A stretch of 64,000 nt of DNA from Alistipes sp. Zagget8 (GTDB lineage: Bacteria; Bacteroidota; Bacteroidia; Bacteroidales; Rikenellaceae): NCBI GenBank assembly GCA_001941065.1, contig MSHJ01000009.1:440810-504809 (forward strand), given 5' to 3'. Under the pieces are notes generated by a model, which searched no databases, had not been told where the DNA came from, and saw nothing but the letters and a program-made list of their open reading frames with translations. The position numbers and the translations under genes are program-made. Positions 34,170 to 43,600 of the stretch are shown here, piece by piece (positions within the stretch are counted from its first letter, which is position 1; the number at the start of each line of letters is the position of its first letter).

Positions 34170-35390
34170 ATGAATTTCACCAATTTGTTCCGGATCGCCG
34201 TCAAGGCGCTGAGCAATAACAAGCTCCGCGGGTTTCTCACGATGCTCGGTATCATCATCGGCGTGGCGTCGGTCATCACGATGCTGGCCATCGGCCAGGG
34301 GTCGAAGCGCAGCATTCAGGCCGAGATCAGCGAGATGGGGTCGAACATGATCATGATCCATCCCGGCGGCGACCGCCGCGGAGGCGTGCAGCTGAGCGCC
34401 GACGACATGGAGTCGCTGAAACTCAGGGACCTCGAGGACATTCAGTCCAAAACGCGCTATGTGACCTATGTTTCGCCGGCAGTGAACAGCTCCAGGCAGG
34501 CGGTCTACGGGGCCAACAACACCCCGACGACGGTCTACGGCGTGAACCTCGACTACCTCGACATCCGCCGCTACAAGGTCGCCGACGGCGACGTGTTCAC
34601 CGAGCACGACATCAAGACCGCCGCCAAGGTATGCCTCATCGGCCAGTCGGTCGTCGACGAACTTTTCACCAACGGAGAAAATCCCGTCGGGAAGGTCATC
34701 CGCTTCGGGACCATTCCGTTCCGCATCGTCGGAGTGCTCGAAAGCAAGGGTTACAACAGCATGGGCATGGACCAGGACGACCTGATCATCGCCCCCTACA
34801 CCACCGTCCAGAAACGTATCCTCGCCATCACCCACCTGCAGGAGATCGTCTGCTCGGCGCTGAGCGAGGCCTATACGGACGATGCGATCGACGAGATCAC
34901 CGACATCCTGCGCACCAACCACCGGCTCAAGGCGGATGACGACGACGATTTCTCGATCCGTTCGCAGCAGGAACTCTCGTCGATGCTCACCTCGACGACC
35001 GACATGATGACCGTGCTGCTGGCCGCCGTGGCGGGTATCTCGCTGTTGGTCGGAGGCATCGGCATCATGAATATCATGTACGTCTCCGTCACGGAGCGTA
35101 CGCGGGAGATCGGCCTGCGGATGTCGATTGGGGCCAAGGGACGCGACATCCTCGCGCAGTTCCTCATCGAGTCGATTCTTATCAGCGTCACGGGCGGCCT
35201 GATCGGCGTGGTGTTCGGCGTGGGGGCCGCTCTCGTGGTCAACATCGCGGCGGCGTTCCCGATCTACATCCAGCCGTGGAGCGTCTTTCTCTCGTTCGCC
35301 GTCTGCACCCTCACGGGCGTCTTCTTCGGGTGGTACCCCGCCCAAAAAGCCGCCATGCTCGATCCCATCGAAGCCATCCGCTACGAGTAA
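34170..35390 (+). CDS. ABC transporter permease (MacB/FtsX type)
   Basis: 406 residues. TM1 is near residues 20-42 (F-L-T-M-L-G-I-I-I-G-V-A-S-V-I). A large periplasmic MacB_PCD domain (about 45-245) follows, then three C-terminal membrane helices of the FtsX domain (about 285-395) with the conserved G-G-I-G-I-M-N-I-M-Y-V-S-V-T-E-R-T-R-E-I-G coupling region. It completes a tripartite ABC efflux or mechanotransmission system with the three upstream genes. Its stop codon forms part of the terminator stem. Confidence 0.93.
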   Translation: MNFTNLFRIAVKALSNNKLRGFLTMLGIIIGVASVITMLAIGQGSKRSIQAEISEMGSNMIMIHPGGDRRGGVQLSADDMESLKLRDLEDIQSKTRYVTYVSPAVNSSRQAVYGANNTPTTVYGVNLDYLDIRRYKVADGDVFTEHDIKTAAKVCLIGQSVVDELFTNGENPVGKVIRFGTIPFRIVGVLESKGYNSMGMDQDDLIIAPYTTVQKRILAITHLQEIVCSALSEAYTDDAIDEITDILRTNHRLKADDDDDFSIRSQQELSSMLTSTTDMMTVLLAAVAGISLLVGGIGIMNIMYVSVTERTREIGLRMSIGAKGRDILAQFLIESILISVTGGLIGVVFGVGAALVVNIAAAFPIYIQPWSVFLSFAVCTLTGVFFGWYPAQKAAMLDPIEAIRYE

Positions 35391-35412
35391 CCCGCCTAAG
35401 AGGCGGGTTTTA
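35389..35412 (+). terminator. Intrinsic terminator after the MacAB-TolC operon
   Basis: Perfect 9-bp stem AACCCGCCT (35389-35397) with AGGCGGGTT (35401-35409), 3-nt loop, then TTTTAG-type tail. The stem overlaps the permease stop codon. The T-tract is short, so termination may be partial. Confidence 0.6.
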
Positions 35413-35506
35413 GGGGGCGATGGGTTGTTTTTTGCCTCCTTATCCGGTTCGGCGCTTTTGGCGTATATACTTTTTAAAGTACAGCCGTCCGAAGAGTACG
35501 CCATCT

Positions 35507-35523
35507 CCCTCCCTGAGGGAGGG
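35507..35523. repeat. REP-like palindrome CCCTCCCT-G-AGGGAGGG
   Basis: A perfect 8-bp inverted repeat with one central base, followed by GTCGGGGTGGGG. It lies alone in the 257-bp gap between the efflux operon and the sensor kinase gene. This G/C-run palindrome style resembles dispersed intergenic repeats of Bacteroidetes; copy number cannot be judged from one window. Confidence 0.35.
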
Positions 35524-35634
35524 TCGGGGTGGGGTCGGATTTGAATACGACGCCATAGGCGGCGGGAACAGCCAGCCGGAGCGGTAAACGGTGTAAATCG
35601 TATGTAGCTTCCAATATAGTGTCTCATTTTTTAT

Positions 35635-35642
35635 TACATTTG
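35635..35642 (+). promoter_or_regulatory. -7-like element immediately before the LytS-type kinase gene
   Basis: TACATTTG is an exact TAnnTTTG match but ends only 5 bp before the annotated ATG (35648). If used, transcription would start at or just inside the gene, giving a leaderless mRNA or a downstream start. Confidence 0.4.
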
Positions 35643-35647
35643 TAACC

Positions 35648-36697
35648 ATGACTGCTCCGCAATCGAAATACACAGGTTGGCTGATCCACCTCACGGCGTG
35701 GGCCGTGATCTTCGGAATGCCGCTCTTCGTCACCGGTCCCGACCGGCCGCTGATGAGCGGCGGGGAGTATTTGCGGTTCCTGCTCGTCCCGCTGTCGTTC
35801 ATGGTGGTCTTCTACACGAACTATTTCGGACTGATCGACCGCTATCTTTCCACACGGCGTTTCGGCCGTTTCGCGGGATACAACATCCTGCTTATCGGGG
35901 CCGTGATGGTCGGCGTGCACCTGCTGTTCCGTTACGTGCTGCCCGACACGGGACACCATCCGCCGATGGAGCGGTCGTGGCAGGATGCCCTGCGGTTTTT
36001 CGCGGGAAACGCCATCCTTTACTTGCTGGTGGTCGGCGCCGGCGTGGCTATCCGGATGACCGGAGGCTGGTACCGTGCCGAGACCGCCCGCAAGGAGCTG
36101 GAGCGGAGTCGTGCCGAAGCCGAACTGCAGAATCTCAAGAGCCAGCTCAATCCCCATTTCCTGTTCAACACGCTCAACAACATCTATTCGCTTATCCAGA
36201 TCGACGCCGACCGGGCGCAGCAGGCCGTGCACGACCTGAGCCGTTTGCTGCGCTACGTGCTCTACGACAGCAGCCAGCCGACGGTCCCGCTGAAGGCCGA
36301 GATCGAGTTCCTGCGCGACTACATCGAGCTGATGCGCATCCGCCAGCCCCGTCACGTGCGGGTCTTCGTCTCGCTGCCCGACACGCCGTCGCAGACGCCC
36401 GTGGCTCCGCTCCTGTTCATTTCGCTGGTCGAAAACGCCTTCAAACACGGGGTGAGCAACGAAAAACCCTCCTATGTGACGATCGACATCCACGAGATCG
36501 GGGGACAGCTGATCTGCCGGATCAAGAACAGCTATTTCCCCAAATCGGGCGATTCGGACCGCAGCGGCTCGGGGATCGGGCTGACGAATCTCGCGAAACG
36601 GCTGGAAATGATCTACCCGGGGCATTATACGTTTGAATACGGACAGGCCGGCGATGCCTATCAGGCGTTGCTGTGCATCGAACTGAAGGAGCAATGA
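35648..36697 (+). CDS. LytS-family sensor histidine kinase
   Basis: 349 residues. Four membrane helices (about 11-29, 45-62, 77-97, 119-138) precede a short coiled coil and the His_kinase domain with H170 in Q-L-N-P-H-F-L-F-N-T-L-N-N-I. The ATPase half has V-E-N-A-F-K-H-G and G-S-G-I-G-L-T-N-L. There is no dedicated periplasmic sensor domain, so the signal is probably sensed within the membrane. Its stop overlaps the regulator start (ATGA), so the pair is co-translated. The target is unknown; the adjacent efflux operon is a candidate. Confidence 0.92.
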   Translation: MTAPQSKYTGWLIHLTAWAVIFGMPLFVTGPDRPLMSGGEYLRFLLVPLSFMVVFYTNYFGLIDRYLSTRRFGRFAGYNILLIGAVMVGVHLLFRYVLPDTGHHPPMERSWQDALRFFAGNAILYLLVVGAGVAIRMTGGWYRAETARKELERSRAEAELQNLKSQLNPHFLFNTLNNIYSLIQIDADRAQQAVHDLSRLLRYVLYDSSQPTVPLKAEIEFLRDYIELMRIRQPRHVRVFVSLPDTPSQTPVAPLLFISLVENAFKHGVSNEKPSYVTIDIHEIGGQLICRIKNSYFPKSGDSDRSGSGIGLTNLAKRLEMIYPGHYTFEYGQAGDAYQALLCIELKEQ

Positions 36698-37416
36698 AAC
36701 TGAGCTGCGCGATAATCGACGACGAGCCGCTGGCCGTGGAACTGATGGAGTCGTATGTCCGGAAGACCCCTTTTCTGGACCTGCAGGGCTCGTTCGGCAG
36801 CGCCGTGGCGGCCTTCGACACGCTGCGCGAGCGTCCGGTCGACCTGCTTTTCTGCGACATCCAGATGCCGGGGCTCAACGGCATGGAGCTTTCGCGGATG
36901 CTCCCCGCCGATACGCGCGTCGTTTTCACCACGGCTTTCAGCCGCTACGCCGTCGAAGGCTTCCGGGTCAACGCCGTGGATTACCTGCTCAAACCGATCA
37001 GCTATGCCGATTTCCTGGCCGCGGCGCAGAAGGGGCTGGAGTGGTTCGAGCTGAAACGCTCTGCAGGGACCTCCGTGGCCGACGATCGCCGGAGTATCTT
37101 CGTCAAGACCGAATACCGCCTGCAGCAGATCGCGCTGGAGCGGATACTGTATATCGAGGGGCTGAAGGACTATGTGAAAATCCATGTCGAAGGCGAGCCG
37201 CATCCCGTGTTGTCGCTCATGAGCCTGAAATCGCTGGAGGAGCAGCTGCCTGCCGACCGGTTCATCCGCGTCCACCGCTCCTATATCGTGCAGCCTGCGA
37301 AAATCCGTACCATCGAGCGCAACCGCATTGTCTTCGGGAAGGAGTATATCCCGATCTCCGAAAACTACCGGCAGGCGTTTCTCGACTTTCTGGCCGCTCA
37401 TTCCCTGCTGCTTTAA
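36694..37416 (+). CDS. LytTR-family response regulator
   Basis: 240 residues starting at ATG 36694 inside the kinase stop; an upstream in-frame ATG at 36673 would add residues before the normal receiver start and is unlikely. The receiver domain has D9-D10 and phosphorylatable D55 in L-L-F-C-D-I-Q-M-P-G, with Lys in Y-L-L-K-P. It is followed by a LytTR DNA-binding domain (about 135-240) with Y-I-E-G-L-K-D-Y-V-K-I and F-I-R-V-H-R-S-Y-I-V. Cognate regulator of the preceding kinase. No obvious LytTR box was identified nearby. Confidence 0.93.
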   Translation: MKLSCAIIDDEPLAVELMESYVRKTPFLDLQGSFGSAVAAFDTLRERPVDLLFCDIQMPGLNGMELSRMLPADTRVVFTTAFSRYAVEGFRVNAVDYLLKPISYADFLAAAQKGLEWFELKRSAGTSVADDRRSIFVKTEYRLQQIALERILYIEGLKDYVKIHVEGEPHPVLSLMSLKSLEEQLPADRFIRVHRSYIVQPAKIRTIERNRIVFGKEYIPISENYRQAFLDFLAAHSLLL

Positions 37417-37551
37417 ACCGGACCCGGCTCGAAGCCGTGCAGCGGGCGGACCGTCCGTTTTCGGGTCGCCGGGGAGTCTGTTTCCGTGGCCGCCGGAGGC
37501 CGGGAACGTGAAAAAATCGGGGCGGCGGACTGCGTCCCCGGATTATTTTTC

Positions 37552-37559
37552 TATATTTG
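37552..37559 (+). promoter_or_regulatory. Candidate -7 element of the ECF sigma operon
   Basis: TATATTTG, an exact TAnnTTTG match, lies 44 bp before the sigma-factor ATG. A purine-rich GGGAGGAG (37586-37593), a strong ribosome-binding-like stretch by Bacteroidetes standards, lies between. No clear -33 box is seen. The rest of the 187-bp gap is GC-rich with no gene. Confidence 0.5.
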
Positions 37560-37603
37560 CGCAGTACGGATACTAACTTTAAGCAGGGAGGAGACGAGTG
37601 ACT

Positions 37604-38125
37604 ATGATGAAAAATCAGCTCATAAGGGCGTTCCAGCGAGGCGAAGAATGGGCCTTCCGGAAGGTTTACGAGCAGTTTTTCAGCCCGCTGTGCATTTATG
37701 CCGTCAAGTATGTCCGGGATGCGAGCGAGGCGCAGGACATCGTGCAGGACGTTTTTGCCGCGCTCTGGCTCCAGCATGACAATTTCAGCAATTATTACAC
37801 GATCCGTTCGTTCCTTTATATATCCGTCCGCAACAGGTCGCTCAACCTGCTCAAGAAAAACCTGCTGGCCAACGAAAAGATGATCCACGTACAGCAGAAC
37901 ACGCTGTCCGAAGCCCAGGAGTCGGAGATGGTCATCGAAACCGAGGTCGAACGGCGGCTGATGGCGGCCATCGAGAGCCTGCCGACCGAGTGCCGGCGCG
38001 TGCTGGTCCTCTCCATCGAGGGCAAGTCCTACCAGGAGATCGGCGAGTTGCTCCATATCGCCATCAACACGGTGAAGAACCACCGCATACGGGCCGTGAA
38101 GAAACTGCGTGAAATGATGCTTTGA
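37604..38125 (+). CDS. ECF RNA polymerase sigma factor (sigma-70 family, Bacteroidetes type)
   Basis: 173 residues from ATG 37604 (37607 is also possible). Region 2 has D-I-V-Q-D-V-F-A-A-L-W (about 46-56). Region 4 has L-P-T-E-C-R-R-V-L and the recognition helix S-Y-Q-E-I-G-E-L-L-H-I-A-I-N-T-V-K-N-H. It is followed by a FecR-type anti-sigma and, one gene later, an STN-domain SusC. By analogy with Bacteroides ECF/anti-sigma/SusCD loci it should switch on the nutrient-uptake genes downstream when the transporter is loaded. Confidence 0.95.
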   Translation: MMKNQLIRAFQRGEEWAFRKVYEQFFSPLCIYAVKYVRDASEAQDIVQDVFAALWLQHDNFSNYYTIRSFLYISVRNRSLNLLKKNLLANEKMIHVQQNTLSEAQESEMVIETEVERRLMAAIESLPTECRRVLVLSIEGKSYQEIGELLHIAINTVKNHRIRAVKKLREMML

Positions 38126-38168
38126 AACCCGAAACGACTGACCACCAACCGCGAAAACCGATTATAGC

Positions 38169-39356
38169 ATGACTGATGAATTGATGATCTCCGACCTGAT
38201 CTACAAGGAACTGATCGAAGAGATAACGCCCGAAGAGAGCCGTGTCCTGAAGAAATGGCTCGAAGAACCGGCGAACCGGGCCCTGTATGACCGGATCAGG
38301 CAGAAAAACGGCCTGGGCAGGCGGCTGTACGAATATGTGGACGTCGATTCGCTGAAAGATTTTCGCAGCACGCTGCCCGCTCCTGCGCCCGCCGCTCCCC
38401 GCAGGAGCCTGCGCCTGCGCTATGCCCTGTATGCCGCGGCGCTCGTGCCGCTGCTGGTCGCCGCGATTTTCTTCGGCGCGAGGATCGGCGGGGACGGTTG
38501 GACCGGCGTGAGCCATCCGGAGATCGTGCACAACAGCGAGGGGGCGCAGCTGATCCTCTCCTCGGGGCAGGTCGTGGACCTGGCGGCCGACGAGGGGCGT
38601 CCGGTCGTTCTGGCCGAGGCGAATGCCGTCGTCGACGCCCGCGACGGGGAACGCACGCTCTCCTACAAAAAAGCCGAAGCGGCGGCAGCTCCGGTTCCGG
38701 AGGCGGCTGTGACGGCGGCTCCGGCCATGCATACGCTGGTCGTGCCGCGCGGCGTGAATTACAATGTGGAACTTTCCGACGGAACCGTCGTCTACCTCGA
38801 TGCCGATTCGCGGCTCGAATACCCCGTTTATTTTGCCGGCGACAGCCGCGAGGTAACGGTTTCGGGCCGGGCCTATTTCGATGTCGCCCACGATGCCGAA
38901 CATCCGTTCATCGTCCGGACTGCCCGGGCCGCGATCCGGGTTTTCGGCACCGAATTCTGTGTTTCGGCCAGCGGTTCGCAGAGCGTCACGACCCTCGTGA
39001 AGGGCAGTGTCGGGCTGTTCGATGCCGGCAGCGGCGAGCAGCTGGCGATGCTGACACCCGGACAGCAGGCCGTCGTCAGCGGTGACGAGTGCGTGGTTCA
39101 GCAGGTCGAAACGCTCTATCAGACAGCCTGGAAGGACGGCTATTTCATCTTCGAGTCCAAGTCCGTCGGCAGTATCATGGAGGAACTTTCGGCGTGGTAC
39201 AACATCGACTACGTCCTGAAAGACTCCCTGCGGGATGTCAATATCACGGCGCGGATCAAGCGTTACGACAATGTCGAATCGGTGCTGGACATCCTCTCCA
39301 AGACCCGCAGCGTGAATTTCAAACGGGACGGACGGGTAATTACGGTTATAAATTGA
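38169..39356 (+). CDS. FecR-family anti-sigma factor / signal transducer
   Basis: 395 residues. The N-terminal cytoplasmic domain has E-L-I-E-E-I-T-P-E-E at 18-27. A single membrane span (about 84-102, in L-Y-A-A-A-L-V-P-L-L-V-A-A) leads to a periplasmic FecR domain with V-P-R-G-V-N-Y-N-V-E-L-S-D-G-T-V-V-Y-L and F-D-V-A-H-D-A-E-H-P-F, and a C-terminal DUF4974 domain. In this family the periplasmic part contacts the STN domain of a SusC protein and the N-terminal part holds the sigma factor. It lies 43 bp after the sigma gene and ends before a strong hairpin. Confidence 0.93.
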   Translation: MTDELMISDLIYKELIEEITPEESRVLKKWLEEPANRALYDRIRQKNGLGRRLYEYVDVDSLKDFRSTLPAPAPAAPRRSLRLRYALYAAALVPLLVAAIFFGARIGGDGWTGVSHPEIVHNSEGAQLILSSGQVVDLAADEGRPVVLAEANAVVDARDGERTLSYKKAEAAAAPVPEAAVTAAPAMHTLVVPRGVNYNVELSDGTVVYLDADSRLEYPVYFAGDSREVTVSGRAYFDVAHDAEHPFIVRTARAAIRVFGTEFCVSASGSQSVTTLVKGSVGLFDAGSGEQLAMLTPGQQAVVSGDECVVQQVETLYQTAWKDGYFIFESKSVGSIMEELSAWYNIDYVLKDSLRDVNITARIKRYDNVESVLDILSKTRSVNFKRDGRVITVIN

Positions 39357-39440
39357 AACCGCCTCCGGAAAAAATATGCGATTTCTCGTGAAAAACCGGC
39401 CGTTCGGATAGCCCGAACGGCCGGTTTGTTTGTTATAATA
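39344..39440 (+). repeat. Terminator module, copy 1 of a near-duplicate pair
   Basis: From GGTTATAAATTGAAACC (end of the fecR-like gene) through a 15-bp hairpin to GTTATAATA. A closely similar arrangement recurs at 40470-40564, GGTTACAGATTGAAACC through a 12-bp hairpin with the same loop bases to GTTATAATAA. The two copies bracket the WG-repeat gene. Confidence 0.5.
39393..39433 (+). terminator. Strong hairpin after the sigma/anti-sigma genes
   Basis: A 15-bp perfect stem (39393-39407 with 39413-39427, AAACCGGCCGTTCGG and complement) has loop ATAGC and is followed by GTTTGTT. It probably terminates the sigma/FecR operon and insulates the following gene. Confidence 0.7.
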
Positions 39441-39482
39441 AAAAAGTGTAATTTCGATTTGACACCCGATAAATAACCCATC

Positions 39483-40343
39483 ATGAAAAAACCGCTTCTT
39501 TTCTCCGTTGCGGCGCTGCTCCTGCTGACGGGAGCCGCGGCGCCCGAAAGTCCCGACTACACCGTGTCCATGCACCGGGAAGTAATCGACGATTACCCGT
39601 ATACGTTTTATACTTTTGCCGATACGGCGGGCAACCTGCTCAACGATGTCCGTTACGCCGAGGCGTATCCTTTCTCCGGTGACCGGGCCCTGGTCCGCGA
39701 GACGAAAAAGTACGGTTACATCGATCCTACGGGCGAATTGGCGATTCCTTATCAGTTCGATGCCGCCCTGAGTTTCGGCGACCAGGGCTTCGACAAAGAC
39801 CTGGCTGTCGTGCGGTTTGCCTTCCGCGACGAACTCCGCGAATTCATAACCCCGTGGACGTACGGCGACAGCGAAATGGTGCTGATAAACCGCCGGGGCG
39901 AAGCCGTTACACCCCGTTACGAGGTGATCCGTCCCGTGAAGTACGAGCTGGCGGTGGTCGTGGAGACGCGCCGCAACCACGGGCTTCCGGTCGGGGTCGC
40001 CGAGCCGAACAAAGTCCCCGACGCCTGCAAGTGGGGCTGTATCGACAAATACGGCCGGGAGGTGATTCCCTGCGTCTACGACCGCATTTTCGGGCTCAAC
40101 GAAGCCCTGCTGCTCGCGCAGAAGGACGGCAAATGGGGTGCTGTGGACGCCCGTGGGAAGGAGGTCATTCCGTTTATCCACGATTTCTGTCGTTACAGGA
40201 GCGGGCGTAGACAGGTCTTCAGCTCCGACTGGGACGGCGGATGGCCCAATATGAGCCGGGTTACGCTCGGAAAGGGGCGGATCGATATGTATGACGGAGA
40301 CCGGAAGACGGTTTACGACGAGTTCGGCCGGAAGCTGAAATAG
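39483..40343 (+). CDS. WG-repeat secreted protein
   Basis: 286 residues with a signal peptide (to about T-G-A-A-A). It contains at least three WG-type repeats: K-Y-G-Y-I-D-P-T-G-E-L-A-I-P, K-W-G-C-I-D-K-Y-G-R-E-V-I-P and K-W-G-A-V-D-A-R-G-K-E-V-I-P, plus degenerate copies. WG repeats form beta-rich scaffolds of uncertain function. The gene stands alone between two matching hairpins, separating the sigma/anti-sigma genes from the transporter they presumably control, so it looks like an insertion into an otherwise standard ECF-SusCD arrangement. Confidence 0.75.
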   Translation: MKKPLLFSVAALLLLTGAAAPESPDYTVSMHREVIDDYPYTFYTFADTAGNLLNDVRYAEAYPFSGDRALVRETKKYGYIDPTGELAIPYQFDAALSFGDQGFDKDLAVVRFAFRDELREFITPWTYGDSEMVLINRRGEAVTPRYEVIRPVKYELAVVVETRRNHGLPVGVAEPNKVPDACKWGCIDKYGREVIPCVYDRIFGLNEALLLAQKDGKWGAVDARGKEVIPFIHDFCRYRSGRRQVFSSDWDGGWPNMSRVTLGKGRIDMYDGDRKTVYDEFGRKLK

Positions 40344-40671
40344 CCTCCGTTCCGCGGCTTTTGCCCGGAATCTGTCCGCCCGTCCGGAGGCGGAAAAACA
40401 ACGGGTTTCGACATAACCGGCAGAAAATCGGAATAATCCACCACTGAGCCGCTTCAGGGCCCGATTTTGGGTTACAGATTGAAACCTTGCCGGAATAAAA
40501 ATTCACTTTTTTTGCAAAATCAGCCGTTCGGGATAGCCCGAACGGCTGTTCTGATTGTTATAATAATCGTGCGAGGCAGTGCTATTCTGTTGCGGGGATT
40601 GCAGAAACGCACAAAACTCCGGCAGGCCGGAGTCGGTTAGGTTGACTATTTAATTCCTTAAACTTTTGCGT
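40344..40671 (+). promoter_or_regulatory. Intergenic regulatory region before the STN-type susC
   Basis: 328 bp without a supported gene. It holds the second terminator module (40470-40564) and a further short hairpin ACTCCGG-CAGG-CCGGAGT (40616-40633). Directly before the gene lies TTGAC (40642-40646) with TAAACTTTTG (40659-40668) ending 3 bp before the first ATG. The last pair could be the ECF-dependent or housekeeping promoter. If so, translation probably begins at a later ATG (40702 or 40732). Confidence 0.45.
40521..40556 (+). terminator. Hairpin terminator after the WG-repeat gene (module copy 2)
   Basis: 12-bp perfect stem CAGCCGTTCGGG (40521-40532) with CCCGAACGGCTG (40537-40548), loop ATAG. 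Flanking AATCAG/CTGATT could extend or compete with it. It is followed by GTTATAATAA. Same core as the hairpin at 39393-39427. Confidence 0.6.
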
Positions 40672-43600
40672 ATGAAGAAATTTTTACCCCCGGAAAAGGA
40701 GATGAGAGAACGTTCCGGCTGCGGAACACCAATGGCGGTGAAAAGGCTGCTGTGCCTTGCCGTGCTGCTGGTTTTCGCGTTCCATGTAACCCCCCCCCTT
40801 GTTTACGGCCAGCCAAAAAAACTGTTCACGCTCTCGATTCGTGACGCTTATCTGACCGAACTTTTCCTGCAGATCGAGAAACAGAGCAACTACTCGTTCG
40901 TCTACCAGACGGACGACATCGAAGCGCTGGGCAAAAAGAATTTCTCGTGTGTGCGTTCCGATCTGGAAGCGATCCTCAAACGCTGCTTCACGGGGACGGG
41001 CCTCGCCTGGGAGATCACCGACAACCATATCGTCATCCGCCGCAAGGAGGCCCAGCAGGCCAAATCGGACCGCGTGACGATCGAGGGCCGCGTGCTGGAC
41101 GAGTACCGCAAGTCGCTCGCCGGCGTCTCCGTCGTGGTCAAGGGCACGCGCTACGGAACCACGACCGACTCGAAGGGCGAGTTCAGGATCGTCGCGCCCC
41201 GCCAGAAGGATATGGTCGTCCGGTTCACGTTCATCGGCATGACGCCCCAGGAGATCGACTACGTCGAGGGTAAGAAACTCTACGTGAACCTCCAGCAGTC
41301 GTCCACGGACATCGGCAATGTCGAGGTCGTGCACACCGGTTACCAGGAGCTGACGCCCCGCGAAATGGCGGCTTCGATCGTCTCGATCAAGGCCGAGAAC
41401 ATCTATAACCCCGGCCTTTCGACCATCGACCAGATGCTCGAAGGACAGGTTCCGGGCCTGACCTACATGCAGAGCAGCGGCCAGCTGGGCGCCGCGCCGA
41501 AACTGCGTATTCGCGGTACGACGACCATCCTCGGCTCGCAGGAGCCCCTGTGGGTGATCGACGGCGTCGTGCAGACCGACCCCGTGAACATCGACCCCGA
41601 GCAGATCAACGACCTCGATTTCGTGAACCTGCTGGGCAACGCCGTGTCGGGCCTGAACCCCGAGGACATCGACCAGATCGACATCCTGAAGGACGCTTCG
41701 GCCACGGCGCTCTACGGTAAGAGCGCCTCGAACGGCGTCATCGTCGTGACGACCAAGCGCGGCAAGCAGGGCCCTCCCGTCGTGACCTACTCGTTTTCGG
41801 GCACCTTCACCCAGCGGCCCAGTTATTCGGATCGTTCGGTGGACGTGATGAACTCGCTGGAGCGCACCTCCTTTTCGCGCGAGCTGATGAACAACCGGCA
41901 GGTGTATCCCAATATCACCTCGTGGCTCGGTTACGAGGCTTCCTACCGCGACTACATGAACGGCAGCATCGACTACAGCGAGTTTGCGCGTCAGGCGAGC
42001 TATTACGAGACGCTCAACACCGACTGGTTCGACCTGCTGATGCAGAACGCCTGGTCGCACCGCCACACGCTGAGCCTTTCGGGCGGAACCTCCAATGTCC
42101 GCTACCACGCCTCGCTGGGTATGAACAACCAGCAGGGTTCGATCCAGGGCGAGAAGAGCAAGACCTACACGGCGACGTTCAACCTGACGGGTAATTACAA
42201 GCGTTTCAAGGTCACGTTCGGCATGAACGGTTCGGTGTCGGACACCGACGGCGAGCCCACCGACCTCCGGATCAACGACTATGCCTACAATACCAGCCGG
42301 GCGGTGCCCGTCTATGACGGGGACGGCAATTACTGGTCCTACCTGCGGTCCACCTCCGCGTCGTCCACCAACGACAGCGACACCTATCCGTTCAACATCC
42401 TCGAGGATATGGAGAACAGCTACCGCAAGCAGAAGAACAACAGCCTCACGGCCCGGGCCGGTGTCGATTACGACATCACCTCGACGCTGAAGATCACGTC
42501 GCTGCTCTCCTACTCCGTGTCGAACAACTACACGGGCAACTACCACGGGCAGAATACCTGGTACGGCCGGACGCTCAACAAGCGCTACAACTCTCCGACC
42601 GACGAGTACTATTACGAGAACACGCTGATGCCCATCGGCGGCGAGTTGAAGGAGAGCCGGACCGACCGCCGCGGCTATTCGGCGCGTGCGGCGCTCGTCT
42701 ACACCGAAAAGTTCGGCAAGGATGCGCAGCACAAGATCGACGCTTCGCTGGGTACGGAGGTTTCGTCCACCACCTACGAGGGGCTGTCGCAGACCTACCG
42801 CGGCTACGATCCCGACCGCGGCAACATCATGCAGGGCGTGACGATCATCGGCGGCTCGAAGGTTGAGAATCCGGTCAACTATACGAAATATGCCGACTGG
42901 CTGCAGACGGCCGAGGCGATGGGCGTGCGCACCATCAGCCGGTCGAACAACCTCGCGGCCTACATGACGCTGGGCTACGGCTACATGCAGCACGCCTATT
43001 TCAGCTTCAACATGCGCAGCGACTTTTCCAACGAGTTCGGCTCGCGGGCCAACGAGCGTTTCCTGCCCACGTGGGCGCTTGCGGGACGCTGGAACATCAC
43101 GGACAACCTGCTGAAGGATGTCCGCTGGATCAATTCGATGTCGCTGCGGGCCTCGTTCGGCTCGCAGGGCAACGTGCCGAGCGTGCCGACGCGGCTGGTG
43201 ATTCAGGAGGGCGGCTACGACAAATATTTCGATTCCTACACCAAGAGCATCAGCAAATGGCCCAACCCCGACCTGAAATGGGAGAAGACCTACACGACCA
43301 ACATCGGTCTGGATTTCGCGATCCTCAAGCGTAAGATCACGGGTACGATCGAGTGGTATTACCGCAAGACCACCGACGCCTACATGAGCCAGAGCATCTC
43401 GGAGGTCAACGGCATCACCAGCTATACGGTCAACCGCGGTACGCTCACCAACCAGGGCCTCGACCTGACGCTGAATTTCACGCCGATCAACCGCCTGACG
43501 GAGGTCAACGGCGAGATCAAGGGTTTCCGCTGGCGTTTCGACCCCTCGCTGGGTTCGGTTATCAACCAGCTGATCGACAAGGTCGTGCAGACGCCCGAGA

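Noticed and set aside
37417..37603. Possible terminator or small RNA between the LytTR regulator and the sigma gene
   Set aside because: Several short GC-rich inverted repeats exist but none has a good stem plus T-tract.
40261..40506. An 81-codon minus-strand ORF after the WG-repeat gene
   Set aside because: Crosses the end of the WG gene and part of the repeated terminator module. No similarity or start context.
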